A DNA stretch of 64,000 nucleotides from WJMB01 sp964581465 (GTDB lineage Bacteria > RBG-13-66-14), in the NCBI GenBank assembly GCA_964581465.1, contig CAZOOP010000010.1, positions 1 through 64,000 of the forward strand. Reading direction: 5' to 3'. Shown in pieces: positions 53,026 to 61,091 of this stretch. The notes under the pieces are model-generated. The model was not told the DNA's origin and made no database searches. It was given only the letters and a program-made list of their open reading frames with translations. A program made the translations under genes and the position numbers. Positions within the stretch are counted from its first letter, which is position 1. Every line of letters begins with the position of its first letter.

Positions 53026-55395
53026 ATGACCCACCAAGAAAACGAAGAACAAAAACCGAACGTCGAAGAGACCACCGCCGCTGACGCTGAAGGCGTCGAG
53101 GAAGTCGACGAGACCCCCGAGCCCGAGCGGACCGAAGACGAAGCCCCGGCCGCTGAGGCCGAGGCGACCGAAGAGCCTCCGGCCGAACCCGAGGACGCCG
53201 CCGGCGAAGCCATCGAGGAAACGCCCGAGGAAACGCCGGAGGAAACGCCGGAGGAGGCTCCGACCAAGAAGCTGACCATCGACGACATCGACGAAGAGCA
53301 CGCCACGATGGACGAGTTGATGGCGGTCTACGAGGACACCCTGGCCGAGCTCCAGGAGGGCGAGATAGTCCAAGGCGTCGTCGTCGCCGTCAATCCCGAC
53401 GAGATACTCGTCGACGTCGGTTACAAGTCCGAAGGCCCCATCGCCCGCAAGGAGTTCGGCAACAACGAAATCAACGTGGGCGACGAGGTCGAGGTCTTTT
53501 TGGAGAAGAAGGAAGACCAGGACGGCATCATCGTGCTGTCCAAGGAGAAGGCCGACTTCGCCCGCACCTGGGCCAAGATCAAGGAAGCCTACGAGAACGA
53601 CCTGGTCATCGAGGGCCGCGTCGTCTCGCGGATCAAGGGCGGCCTGGAGGTCGACATCGGCGCCCGCGGCTTCCTGCCCGCCAGCCAGGTGGCCCTGCGA
53701 CCGGTGCGCAACCTGGAGGGTTGTGTCGGTGATCTCTTCGAAATGAAGGTCATCAAGATCAACCGCCGTCGCCGCAACATCGTGCTCAGCCGCAAGGCCG
53801 TGCTCCAGGAGCGCCGCTCGAAGATGAAGGAAGAGCTGGTCAAGGAGCTCGAGGAGGGTCAGATCCGCGAGGGCGAGGTCAAGAACATCACCGACTTCGG
53901 CGCCTTCATCGACCTGGGAGGCATCGACGGGTTGCTGCATATCACCGACATGACCTGGGGCCGCATCAGCCATCCCTCGGAGATGCTCTCGATCGGCGAC
54001 GAGGTCAAGGTTCTTGTGCTCAACTTCGACCGCGAACGCGAGCGGGTCAGCCTGGGCCTCAAGCAGCTCACACCGCACCCCTGGAAGGAAGCCGCCACCA
54101 AGTACGCCGAGGGCACCTTCATCCGCGGCAAGGTCGTCAACATGACCGACTACGGCGCCTTCGTGGAGCTGGAGGACGGCATCGAGGGCCTGATCCACAT
54201 CTCCGAGATGAGCTGGACCCAGCGCATCCGCCACCCCTCTCAACTGCTCAACGTCGGCGACTGGGTCGACGCCAAAGTGCTCAACCTGGACACCGAGAAG
54301 CAGCGCATCAGCCTGGGCCTCAAGCAGACCGAGGAGGACCCCTGGGAGACCATCTCCGAGCGCTTCCCCCGCGGAACGCGCCTGGTGGGCAAGGTGCGCA
54401 ACATCACCGACTTCGGCGCCTTCGTCGAGGTCGACGAAGGTATCGACGGCCTGGTGCACATCAGCGACATGAGCTGGCTGCGCCGGGTGCGCCACCCCTC
54501 CGAGGTGGTCACCAAGGGCCAGGAGATAGAGGTCGTCGTCCTTAACGTCGATTCGGACAACCGGCGCATCTCTCTGGGGATGAAGCAGCTCACCGAGGAC
54601 CCCTGGGAGCACATCGAGGATTACATCTGGGAGGGCGCCTACGTCGAGGGCAAGGTAGTGCGCATGGCCCGTTTCGGCGCCATCGTCGAACTGGCCACGG
54701 GCATCGAGGCCCTGCTGCACATCTCCGAGATCGTCGACGCCCACGTCCCCAACGTCGAGGACATCCTCAACATCGGCGAGGACCTAACCTGCAAGGTCAT
54801 CAACATCAACCGCGAGGAGCGCAAGGTCAACCTCTCCCTCAAGGCCTACAATACCGACATGGGTATCGGCCCCGAGGACGACCCGATCATGACGCGGTTG
54901 ATCGAGCGGCAGGAATCCAGCGAAGCCGCCGAGACCGAGTCCGAAGCGGCCTCCGCCGAGGATGGCTCGGAAGAGGAAGAAGCCGCCCCCGAGGAAACCA
55001 CAAGCGAGGAAACCGAGGCGGTGGAAACGGCTGACGATGACTCCGACGACGAAGACAGCTCGGACGAGAGTCCGGACGAAAGCCGGGAAGAAACCGAGGA
55101 CAAGCCGGCTGAGGTCGAAGAGGAAACGGTTGATGAGCCGGAGGAGGAACCGGCTGCCGAATCGACTGAGGAGCCGGAGGAATCCCCCGCTCCCGCCGAC
55201 GCTGAAACCGCTGAAGAACAGGCCGAGGTTAAAACCGAGGAAAAGGTCGAAGAGGCTGAAGCCAAAGCCGAGGACGAGACCAAGCCGGAGAAAGCGGACG
55301 AACCTGAGGAATCCGACGATTCCGACAAATCCGATGAAACTGACAAATCGGAGGACGATTCCATTTCCGAGCCCGAGGCTGAGAAGAACGACTGA
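53026..55395 (+). CDS. rpsA: 30S ribosomal protein S1 with long acidic extensions
   Basis: A 789-residue RNA-binding protein with six S1 (OB-fold) domains between about residues 111 and 610. Domains 3-6 carry the classic repeats NITDFGAFIDLGGIDGLLHI, YGAFVELEDGIEGLIHISEM and GLKQ at the domain ends. S1 helps the 30S subunit bind and unfold mRNA. Family members are about 350-580 residues. Here roughly 100 acidic residues precede the first domain (repeated EETPEETPEET) and a tail of about 180 residues, almost only Asp, Glu, Ser, Pro, Thr, Ala and Lys, follows the last one. The ribosome site is weak, which is also the case for the autoregulated E. coli rpsA; autoregulation here is inference. Confidence 0.93.
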   Translation: MTHQENEEQKPNVEETTAADAEGVEEVDETPEPERTEDEAPAAEAEATEEPPAEPEDAAGEAIEETPEETPEETPEEAPTKKLTIDDIDEEHATMDELMAVYEDTLAELQEGEIVQGVVVAVNPDEILVDVGYKSEGPIARKEFGNNEINVGDEVEVFLEKKEDQDGIIVLSKEKADFARTWAKIKEAYENDLVIEGRVVSRIKGGLEVDIGARGFLPASQVALRPVRNLEGCVGDLFEMKVIKINRRRRNIVLSRKAVLQERRSKMKEELVKELEEGQIREGEVKNITDFGAFIDLGGIDGLLHITDMTWGRISHPSEMLSIGDEVKVLVLNFDRERERVSLGLKQLTPHPWKEAATKYAEGTFIRGKVVNMTDYGAFVELEDGIEGLIHISEMSWTQRIRHPSQLLNVGDWVDAKVLNLDTEKQRISLGLKQTEEDPWETISERFPRGTRLVGKVRNITDFGAFVEVDEGIDGLVHISDMSWLRRVRHPSEVVTKGQEIEVVVLNVDSDNRRISLGMKQLTEDPWEHIEDYIWEGAYVEGKVVRMARFGAIVELATGIEALLHISEIVDAHVPNVEDILNIGEDLTCKVININREERKVNLSLKAYNTDMGIGPEDDPIMTRLIERQESSEAAETESEAASAEDGSEEEEAAPEETTSEETEAVETADDDSDDEDSSDESPDESREETEDKPAEVEEETVDEPEEEPAAESTEEPEESPAPADAETAEEQAEVKTEEKVEEAEAKAEDETKPEKADEPEESDDSDKSDETDKSEDDSISEPEAEKND

Positions 55396-55663
55396 CCGAC
55401 TCGGATAACCCTAGCTCATCGCTGCGGCACGGGCACCTGAGAAATCACGGACAACCCGCTATACTTATGCTGGGATGGGGACGTCCCAAGGTGTCCGACC
55501 GCTGATATCCAACGAAAACCCGACTGGGTTTCCGGGGTCTTGAACACTTTTGCGTTTGTTGTCTATGACACTGTGGAAGTTGTTTTCCACGCTTGAAGGC
55601 AGTAACCCCGTTTTACGGGCTAACCAAATACCGGCGTTTGCCGGGCAAACCTGGAGGAAGTAG

Positions 55664-56173
55664 ATGCGCAAGATTATCCTGATCGCCGCTGTCGCGGCCC
55701 TGGCTCTGACCCTGGTCGGTTGTGGCGGCGAGGTCGACGGCCTCTCCGACGAGACCTATGCCGAGATCTGGCTCAACACCTACGAAGATTGGGACGGCGA
55801 GACCGACGCCTGGGACAAGGCCCTGCAGGAGTACGGCACCAACGAGGAAGAGTACAACGAGTTCACCGTCGATCTGCTGGAAGCCGACACCGCTCGTTAC
55901 GATGAGGTCACCGGCCCCATCAACGACGACTTCGCGGCCAGCATGGCCTACGCCGGCTACACCATGACCGTCGGCCTGGGTGGCCTGTTCGAGGGCCTGG
56001 GCGAGGGTCTGGAAGAGGGCCTGGAAGGCATGGGCGACCTCTTCGGCGAGCTCGAGTCCGGCATCAACGAGGGTCTCGAGGAGGCTAGCGAGGCCATGGG
56101 CGAGGCCGTTGACGAGGCTGAAGGCGCCATGGAAGAGGCCACCGAGGAGGCTTCCGAGGAGACCGCTCAGTAA
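55664..56173 (+). CDS. Acidic helical lipoprotein
   Basis: A 169-residue lipoprotein: MRKIILIAAVAALALTLVGC gives a clear lipobox (LVGC, Cys20). The mature part is strongly acidic. Residues about 95-169 are a glycine/glutamate-rich amphipathic region with loose 4-6 residue repeats (GLGEGLEEGLEGMGDLF, then EASEAMGEAVDEAEGAMEE). GGAGGAAGTAG before the ATG is a strong ribosome site. A strong terminator follows. A degraded copy of its last codons and terminator lies at 58590-58677. Function unknown. Confidence 0.85.
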   Translation: MRKIILIAAVAALALTLVGCGGEVDGLSDETYAEIWLNTYEDWDGETDAWDKALQEYGTNEEEYNEFTVDLLEADTARYDEVTGPINDDFAASMAYAGYTMTVGLGGLFEGLGEGLEEGLEGMGDLFGELESGINEGLEEASEAMGEAVDEAEGAMEEATEEASEETAQ

Positions 56174-56195
56174 GCGGTTCTTTCCATCGTTATGT

Positions 56196-56224
56196 AAAGC
56201 GGCCCCCCACCGGGGGCCGCTTTT
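56196..56224 (+). terminator. Terminator of the acidic lipoprotein gene
   Basis: AAAGCGGCCCCC pairs with GGGGGCCGCTTT around a 4-nt loop, ending in TTTT. Confidence 0.92.
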
Positions 56225-56250
56225 CATTGTGCATATCAGGATAACACTTG

Positions 56251-56260
56251 NNNNNNNNNN
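56251..56260. other. Assembly gap, 10 N
   Basis: Ten N lie just upstream of a TATAAT hexamer (56278-56283); the -35 region of the next gene's promoter falls inside the gap. Confidence 0.99.
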
Positions 56261-56323
56261 CCCTTTTTACTATGTTCTATAATATGACTTGCTCCCTATA
56301 CATTCTCTCACAAAGGAGATTAG

Positions 56324-58525
56324 ATGAAACGCATTCTTATTCTGCTGGCCCTTGTCATGCTGGTTTTCCTCGTCGGCTGCGGTTCTTACGACTCCGCTGA
56401 ATACGCCGAGACCCTGATAGACTTGGAGCTATCCAGCGAGGACTACGATCCGGAATCCACTATCCGGCTTTCCACCGAACGACAAGGCTACGAGTTGCCT
56501 GACTTCTTCGCCTTCGAGACTGAGCTGCATTCGAACCCCGAGCTGGTTCGTGAGGTCAACGAAGAGCTGGCGGATCTGGCCCCCGACCCCGATGAGCTGG
56601 CGGCTTTTTATTACGAATCCCTGGATGGTCGGGAGGGTTCACCGTTTGATGACCTAAGAGACCGGCCGGAGATCATATTAGACTTGCTCTCTAGTATTGA
56701 AGCAAGTTACTCCTCTGGAGATACATTTGGTTTCGGAGAGCTGGAAGGGATCTTTGATGATAATGATAATGAAGCGTTTTATTTCTTCAGTTTCGCGGCC
56801 TTGCTCGAAGACAGTCGCCTTTTTATCTCTGCAATCAACGAACACGAGCCCACCGCCGACGATTATGTCGATTACCTCGATGACTATGACATCAACCCCC
56901 GCTCGGCGACCGCTCTGGGCTTGATACTCAGGCGCGCCTACTGGGAAGACAAACCCGATTACGTGGTCGAGCCCCTGGTCCTCTATCTGACCGAGCTGGG
57001 TTTCGAACTGGTCAAACCCCTGAATACACCGGTTCCCCTGGAGAAGTGCCACGAACTCAACCTCTATGCTTTAGAGCAGATTTTGAAGGGCGGCCTGACG
57101 AGTGACGAAGCGCTGTCCAAGGCCCTGAAACGTTATGATTTAAGTTCTGATAAATTGAACGAGCTCAATCAATGGCTTTCCGAACACCCCGAGATCCAAC
57201 ACGCCAGCCAACGCTATCTGGCACTGGCGCTTGATGAGATGACTGACGAGTACAAGTCCGAAGCCGGTCTGACCTGGCATCGCCTGGAGATGATCAACGA
57301 ATATTCCAACTCCAGCGCCTATGGTTACTCCTCCAACGACATCGACGCCTGGCACTCCATCGCCGATAATTACAATGAGTATCTGGAGGATTTGGGTAAG
57401 GTCAAAGGACTTACTCCGGAGAACGTCATCAAAGCCCTAACAGCGGCCTTTAATAAGATAAGTGGCGAGGAGTACGACACCACCCATCTTGTTGCCGATG
57501 AAGATCTACTCCAAACCCTTTCCGAATACGATGTCAGCGCCGAGCAGCTTGGCCAATACACGGAAGACCTGTTGACCAACAGCCAAGAGCAAAGCAAGCT
57601 GCTTGGTTTTGCTGAGAAGCAAGACGAAGATGTGGAACAAGCGCTTTGCGCCTTCTTGGCCCGCCGAATTGGCGAGCGCTACCTGGAGCAATTACGCACC
57701 GTTATCGAGAAGTATCGTGACGACCAGACGTCGACTATCAGCGAAGAACAGATGCCCTTCCTCCAGTTGCTACCCTCTAATCAAACCAAAGAACTGCCCT
57801 ATTACACACCGGGTAGGGAGTTGCCGGGTTTTGATCGCACCGATTGCACGGCGGTCGAGTTCGCTATCGGTACTATAGCCAGTACACGGGACCCGGAGAC
57901 AACGAACGACAGCATTAAATTCACCTACAACACCCTTGAACAGGACAAAGACCATTATCCCCTTGTCCACTTCTTCCTGACCTATGTCTGGTACGAAAAT
58001 GGGGAGAAACAGGTGATAACCAAACCGATCGCCCTAGTATTCAATAAAGATCAGGGGCGCTTGGTTATTCAGCGTGTCTTGGAGGTGGATGAATTCTATC
58101 TCGAATATTACCTGGATAGCTGGACGATAGACCAGATAACTACCCAGGAGCATGGCACAGTGCTGGATGCGTACCGGATGCCAAGATATGAGGATGATGA
58201 TCACATTCTACCAGAGTGGTTTAAGCTTGACGGGAGACAGGAAGCAGGAGAAATAGGAGAGGCTACGGAAGAAGCCGGCGAGATCGCTGATGCTGAAGCC
58301 GAGGGTCATTACATCGAGGTCTGGGACGGCCCGATGAATCTGCGCGATGCTCCCACTCTGGATTCCAATGTGCTGACCAAGGTTGAGACGGGCGAACGGA
58401 TGCTCTTCATTTCCGAAGGTCCGATGGACTACCAAGCGGATACCTACGCACCTTGGATAAAATGTCGAACCATGGACGGTGTAACTGGCTATATGTTCAG
58501 CTACTTCACCACCTACTCCGACTAA
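56324..58525 (+). CDS. Large lipoprotein with a C-terminal SH3b domain
   Basis: A 733-residue lipoprotein; MKRILILLALVMLVFLVGC ends in a good lipobox (Cys19). Most of the protein (about 25-630) is acidic and mainly helical with no domain I know (SHPEIQHASQRYLALALDEM, YNEYLEDLGKVKGLTPENVI). An acidic, Glu/Ala-rich linker leads to a bacterial SH3 domain at about residues 660-733 (WDGPMNLRDAPTLDSNVLTK, then WIKCRTMDGVTGYMFSYF), a fold that usually binds cell-wall peptides. AAAGGAG before the ATG is strong and TATAAT lies 41 bp upstream. Codon use is less GC-biased than in neighbours (many AT-ending codons), which could mean more recent acquisition. Confidence 0.85.
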   Translation: MKRILILLALVMLVFLVGCGSYDSAEYAETLIDLELSSEDYDPESTIRLSTERQGYELPDFFAFETELHSNPELVREVNEELADLAPDPDELAAFYYESLDGREGSPFDDLRDRPEIILDLLSSIEASYSSGDTFGFGELEGIFDDNDNEAFYFFSFAALLEDSRLFISAINEHEPTADDYVDYLDDYDINPRSATALGLILRRAYWEDKPDYVVEPLVLYLTELGFELVKPLNTPVPLEKCHELNLYALEQILKGGLTSDEALSKALKRYDLSSDKLNELNQWLSEHPEIQHASQRYLALALDEMTDEYKSEAGLTWHRLEMINEYSNSSAYGYSSNDIDAWHSIADNYNEYLEDLGKVKGLTPENVIKALTAAFNKISGEEYDTTHLVADEDLLQTLSEYDVSAEQLGQYTEDLLTNSQEQSKLLGFAEKQDEDVEQALCAFLARRIGERYLEQLRTVIEKYRDDQTSTISEEQMPFLQLLPSNQTKELPYYTPGRELPGFDRTDCTAVEFAIGTIASTRDPETTNDSIKFTYNTLEQDKDHYPLVHFFLTYVWYENGEKQVITKPIALVFNKDQGRLVIQRVLEVDEFYLEYYLDSWTIDQITTQEHGTVLDAYRMPRYEDDDHILPEWFKLDGRQEAGEIGEATEEAGEIADAEAEGHYIEVWDGPMNLRDAPTLDSNVLTKVETGERMLFISEGPMDYQADTYAPWIKCRTMDGVTGYMFSYFTTYSD

Positions 58526-58589
58526 ACCTGGTCCGACGCACCAGCAATGGAGGCAGTGGAGTAAGCTATGGTGGACTTAATGGGATACT

Positions 58590-58677
58590 AGGGCGCCATG
58601 GAAGAGGCTACACCTCAGTAAGCACGGTTTCACCGCAGTAGCGTTGTTCCAACGGCCCCCCACCGGGGGCCGCTTTT
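58590..58677 (+). pseudogene. Duplicated 3' end of the acidic lipoprotein gene with its terminator
   Basis: GGCGCCATGGAAGAGGCTAC, then CTCAGTAAGC, then GGCCCCCCACCGGGGGCCGC and CTTTT repeat in order the sequence at 56125-56224, with an internal deletion. No start or signal-peptide region accompanies it. The hairpin (58653-58677) is intact and now lies after the SH3b lipoprotein gene, whose terminator it may be. Confidence 0.75.
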
Positions 58678-58877
58678 ATCTTAGTCCGGGTTTGAAAGCT
58701 GTTCTCTACGGGAAGGCATATCCGTGACCAAGCAGCAGGGTTGGATAGAGAGCTTGAGGTCCAGGCGGGCGCTTGAATGGTGTCGGTTGACAACCCCCGA
58801 CGTTTCCGTGCATTCGAGGCTTTGGCGAGCATTGACAGAAGAGGGAACCCCTGCTCGCAGGAGATAGAGATAAGCAG

Positions 58878-58901
58878 AAGGGGAGCCCGAGGGCTCCCCT
58901 T
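58878..58901 (-). terminator. Hairpin after the minus-strand repeat proteins
   Basis: AAGGGGAGCCC and GGGCTCCCCTT with a very small loop, about 37 bp past the stop of the gene at 58938. The T-run on the minus strand is poor (TTCTGCTT). Confidence 0.55.
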
Positions 58902-58937
58902 CAAGACGTAATCAATCACTCAATCAAGCTGGGGTGG

Positions 58938-59804
58938 CTAGTCCGCGAAGGACTCGGTTACCCGCGTCCAGGCGCCGTCCAGGGCCAGGGAGAGGCCGCC
59001 GGTGGAGTCCAGGCAGAGCAGGTCGAAGCCGCCACCGGGGATGTGGATCAGTTCCAGCTCCCAGGGACCCTCGCCGGGGCAGGGCACGTGCTCGGTGGAT
59101 GCCAGGGAACCGGTCTCGGCGTCGTCGTAGAGACGCCCCTGGTCGTCGACGGCCAAGAGCAGCACGCCGCCGGTCTCGGCGTCGACGTGCAGCTCGACGC
59201 ACCCCAGTTCCTCGCCGGTGGTGTTGAAGGTCGTCGAAGCCTGCCAGGTGCCATCGACGAAGCCGTAGAGCAGGCCGTCGTCGGCCAGGATGAAGGGGTT
59301 GATTGTTTCGGCCGTCGTGTCGTAGTAGACCTCGACGTCGCGGGGCGGCGCCGCCGGTAGATCGGGTTCGAGGCGCATCCATCCGGCCTCGACGCCGGTG
59401 ATGTAGACGGCGCCGGTTTCGTCGAGCAGCAGCGCCAGGATGAGGGTCTCCGAAGCCTCGTAGACGGCGCCCCGGCAGAACGGCGCGGCGTCCGCCGGCG
59501 GGGCGGCCAGCTCAACCCAGCTCGCGCCGTTGGTCTGGTAGAGGCGGCCCGCTCCGTCGATGACGAAGATGAAGATCGTCTCATCGACGCCGGTGATCTT
59601 GCGCAGGTCCAGGCTGTAGGGTCCGGCGGTGGGGCAAGGTTCGCCGACGACCGACCAGCCCTCCGGCTCCAGCTCGTAGAGCTGACCGTCGTCGTCCAGG
59701 GCCATGATCAGCTCGCCGTCGTCGCCGTGATAGGCCGACAGAACGGGCTGGGCATGGGAGGCCGCGGCCAGCAGGGCAATGATGAAGGGGATCAGGCGTT
59801 TCAT
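58938..59804 (-). CDS. Secreted beta-propeller-like repeat protein
   Basis: A 288-residue protein with a cleavable signal peptide (MKRLIPFIIALLAAASHAQ, likely cut after AHA-type SHA). The mature part contains about six repeats of about 45 residues with a pattern such as ILALLLDETGAVYITGVEAG, in which a hydrophobic strand, D-D/E-x-G and an aromatic-rich strand recur (IFVIDGAGRLYQTNGASW, LLLAVDDQGRLYDDAETG). A beta-propeller is the likely fold. Its start overlaps the stop of the upstream paralogue (ATGA), so both are co-translated. GGGAGG lies before the ATG. Role unknown. Confidence 0.8.
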   Translation of the reverse strand: MKRLIPFIIALLAAASHAQPVLSAYHGDDGELIMALDDDGQLYELEPEGWSVVGEPCPTAGPYSLDLRKITGVDETIFIFVIDGAGRLYQTNGASWVELAAPPADAAPFCRGAVYEASETLILALLLDETGAVYITGVEAGWMRLEPDLPAAPPRDVEVYYDTTAETINPFILADDGLLYGFVDGTWQASTTFNTTGEELGCVELHVDAETGGVLLLAVDDQGRLYDDAETGSLASTEHVPCPGEGPWELELIHIPGGGFDLLCLDSTGGLSLALDGAWTRVTESFAD

Positions 59805-60676
59805 GGTTCATCAACCTCCCGGACCTCCAGGCCCGCGTTCTGGGGCTGCCAGCCCTCGCCGTCGGTGTTGTAGATCACGCCGTGGGAGTCGCAGAGCAAC
59901 ACGGCCAGGGTGTCGGTCTCGCGGTTGATGTAGACGTCCATATCGTAGGGGGACTCGCCATCGGCTGTGCCGGTGATCTGGTTTATCACGGCGCCGTCCT
60001 CGAGCATCCAGAAACGCCCGGCGGAGTCGGCGACGAAATGGTAGGCGGCCTCATCGGTGTTGTAGGCGCTCATCGAGAAGGGCGCCTCGCCGTTGATACC
60101 GGCGTCGATCTCCAGCCAGCGGTTGCCGAAGGCCCGGTGGATGACGCCGTCACCGTTGATGACATCGATGAAGAAGACCTCCTCGCTCGGGGTGGCGAAG
60201 GCATGGATGTCGAAGGGCCCCGGTCCGGGGACGGGGTCGAGCACGGGCGCCCAGCCCTCGCCGGTGTAGGTGCTTACGCGACCGTCGTCGTCGATGACGA
60301 AGAGCAGGGCGCTCTGCCCCCCGGCGTCGGTGCAGCCGGAGAGGCGGTAGTCGCCTTCATCGAGGCCGGCCAGCTCGATCCATTCCGTGGGTCCGACGAT
60401 GTAGGCCGAGCCGTCCCCGGCGACGACGAAGAGCAGGATGCGCTCGTCGACGGCGTCGTAGACGGCGGTGACGTCGTAGGGTCCCAGGGCGGGGCAGCTC
60501 GCGCTCGAGGCCGGTTCCCAGTTCTCCTCGCCGCCCTGATAAACGGCGCCGGTTTCATCGATACAGAAGGAGCTGAAGGCTTCACCGCTGGGCTGCTGGA
60601 CAACGCAGACGCTCAACCGCGCCGGCGCGGTGGTGACGGTCAGCAGAATCAGCAGGGAGGTCAGGAAGCTTCGCAT
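59801..60676 (-). CDS. Secreted beta-propeller-like repeat protein, paralogue
   Basis: A 291-residue protein with a signal peptide (MRSFLTSLLILLTVTTAPA). It shares with the downstream gene the repeat core ILLFVVAGDGSAYIVGPTEW, LLFVIDDDGRVSTYTGEGW, FVADSAGRFWMLEDGAV, LAVLLCDSHGVIYNTDGEGW. It is therefore a tandem paralogue; both probably fold as six-bladed propellers. I took the ATG at 60676, where the signal peptide starts; the frame stays open to 61012 but that part lacks protein-like composition. The ribosome site is weak. There is no lipobox Cys. Confidence 0.8.
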   Translation of the reverse strand: MRSFLTSLLILLTVTTAPARLSVCVVQQPSGEAFSSFCIDETGAVYQGGEENWEPASSASCPALGPYDVTAVYDAVDERILLFVVAGDGSAYIVGPTEWIELAGLDEGDYRLSGCTDAGGQSALLFVIDDDGRVSTYTGEGWAPVLDPVPGPGPFDIHAFATPSEEVFFIDVINGDGVIHRAFGNRWLEIDAGINGEAPFSMSAYNTDEAAYHFVADSAGRFWMLEDGAVINQITGTADGESPYDMDVYINRETDTLAVLLCDSHGVIYNTDGEGWQPQNAGLEVREVDEP

Positions 60677-61091
60677 GGTCTCGGATGGTGGTTGAAGTAC
60701 CGGGGGTTGTCTTAGCGCAAATCGGGGTCGCGCAAGGTCAGCGCCGCGGCCCCCAACTGCGCGGGGGACGGAGGTTCGTTTAGTCGCTATGGGTTCATTG
60801 TCCGCAGTAAAGCCAGGGCCGGAACCATTGGCAAGTGTGTTGGGAAGGCGTTGGTGGGAGCCAAGCTCAAGGGTTGCACCAGGGGTGGGCGGCATCCCGA
60901 ATATCGGGTCGGTCATGCTCGCCGTTACAAACCCGGAGTGGCCGGCCAGTGCAGTCGGATTGATTGCAGGTGACGCCGGCCGCCTTCCCGGGTTCACCCC
61001 TAAGACGAGCACGGCGCACTCCGGCCGGTCTAATCATCCGGCACTTCTGGGTCTGGAGGGACAATCCCGCTACCCGGTATTGCGAAGTCGC
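60677..61091. other. Intergenic region
   Basis: About 415 bp between the repeat-protein operon and the flavoprotein gene. I see no gene, repeat or clear terminator. Confidence 0.5.

Larger units (their letters stand above)
58526..58937. other. Intergenic region with a duplicated gene tail
   Basis: About 410 bp without a gene. 58590-58677 is a decayed copy of the 3' end and terminator of the acidic lipoprotein gene. A hairpin at 58878 serves the minus-strand gene. Confidence 0.65.

Noticed and set aside
58608..58919. 103-codon minus-strand frame
   Set aside because: It overlaps the duplicated gene tail and two hairpins, and has no ribosome site.
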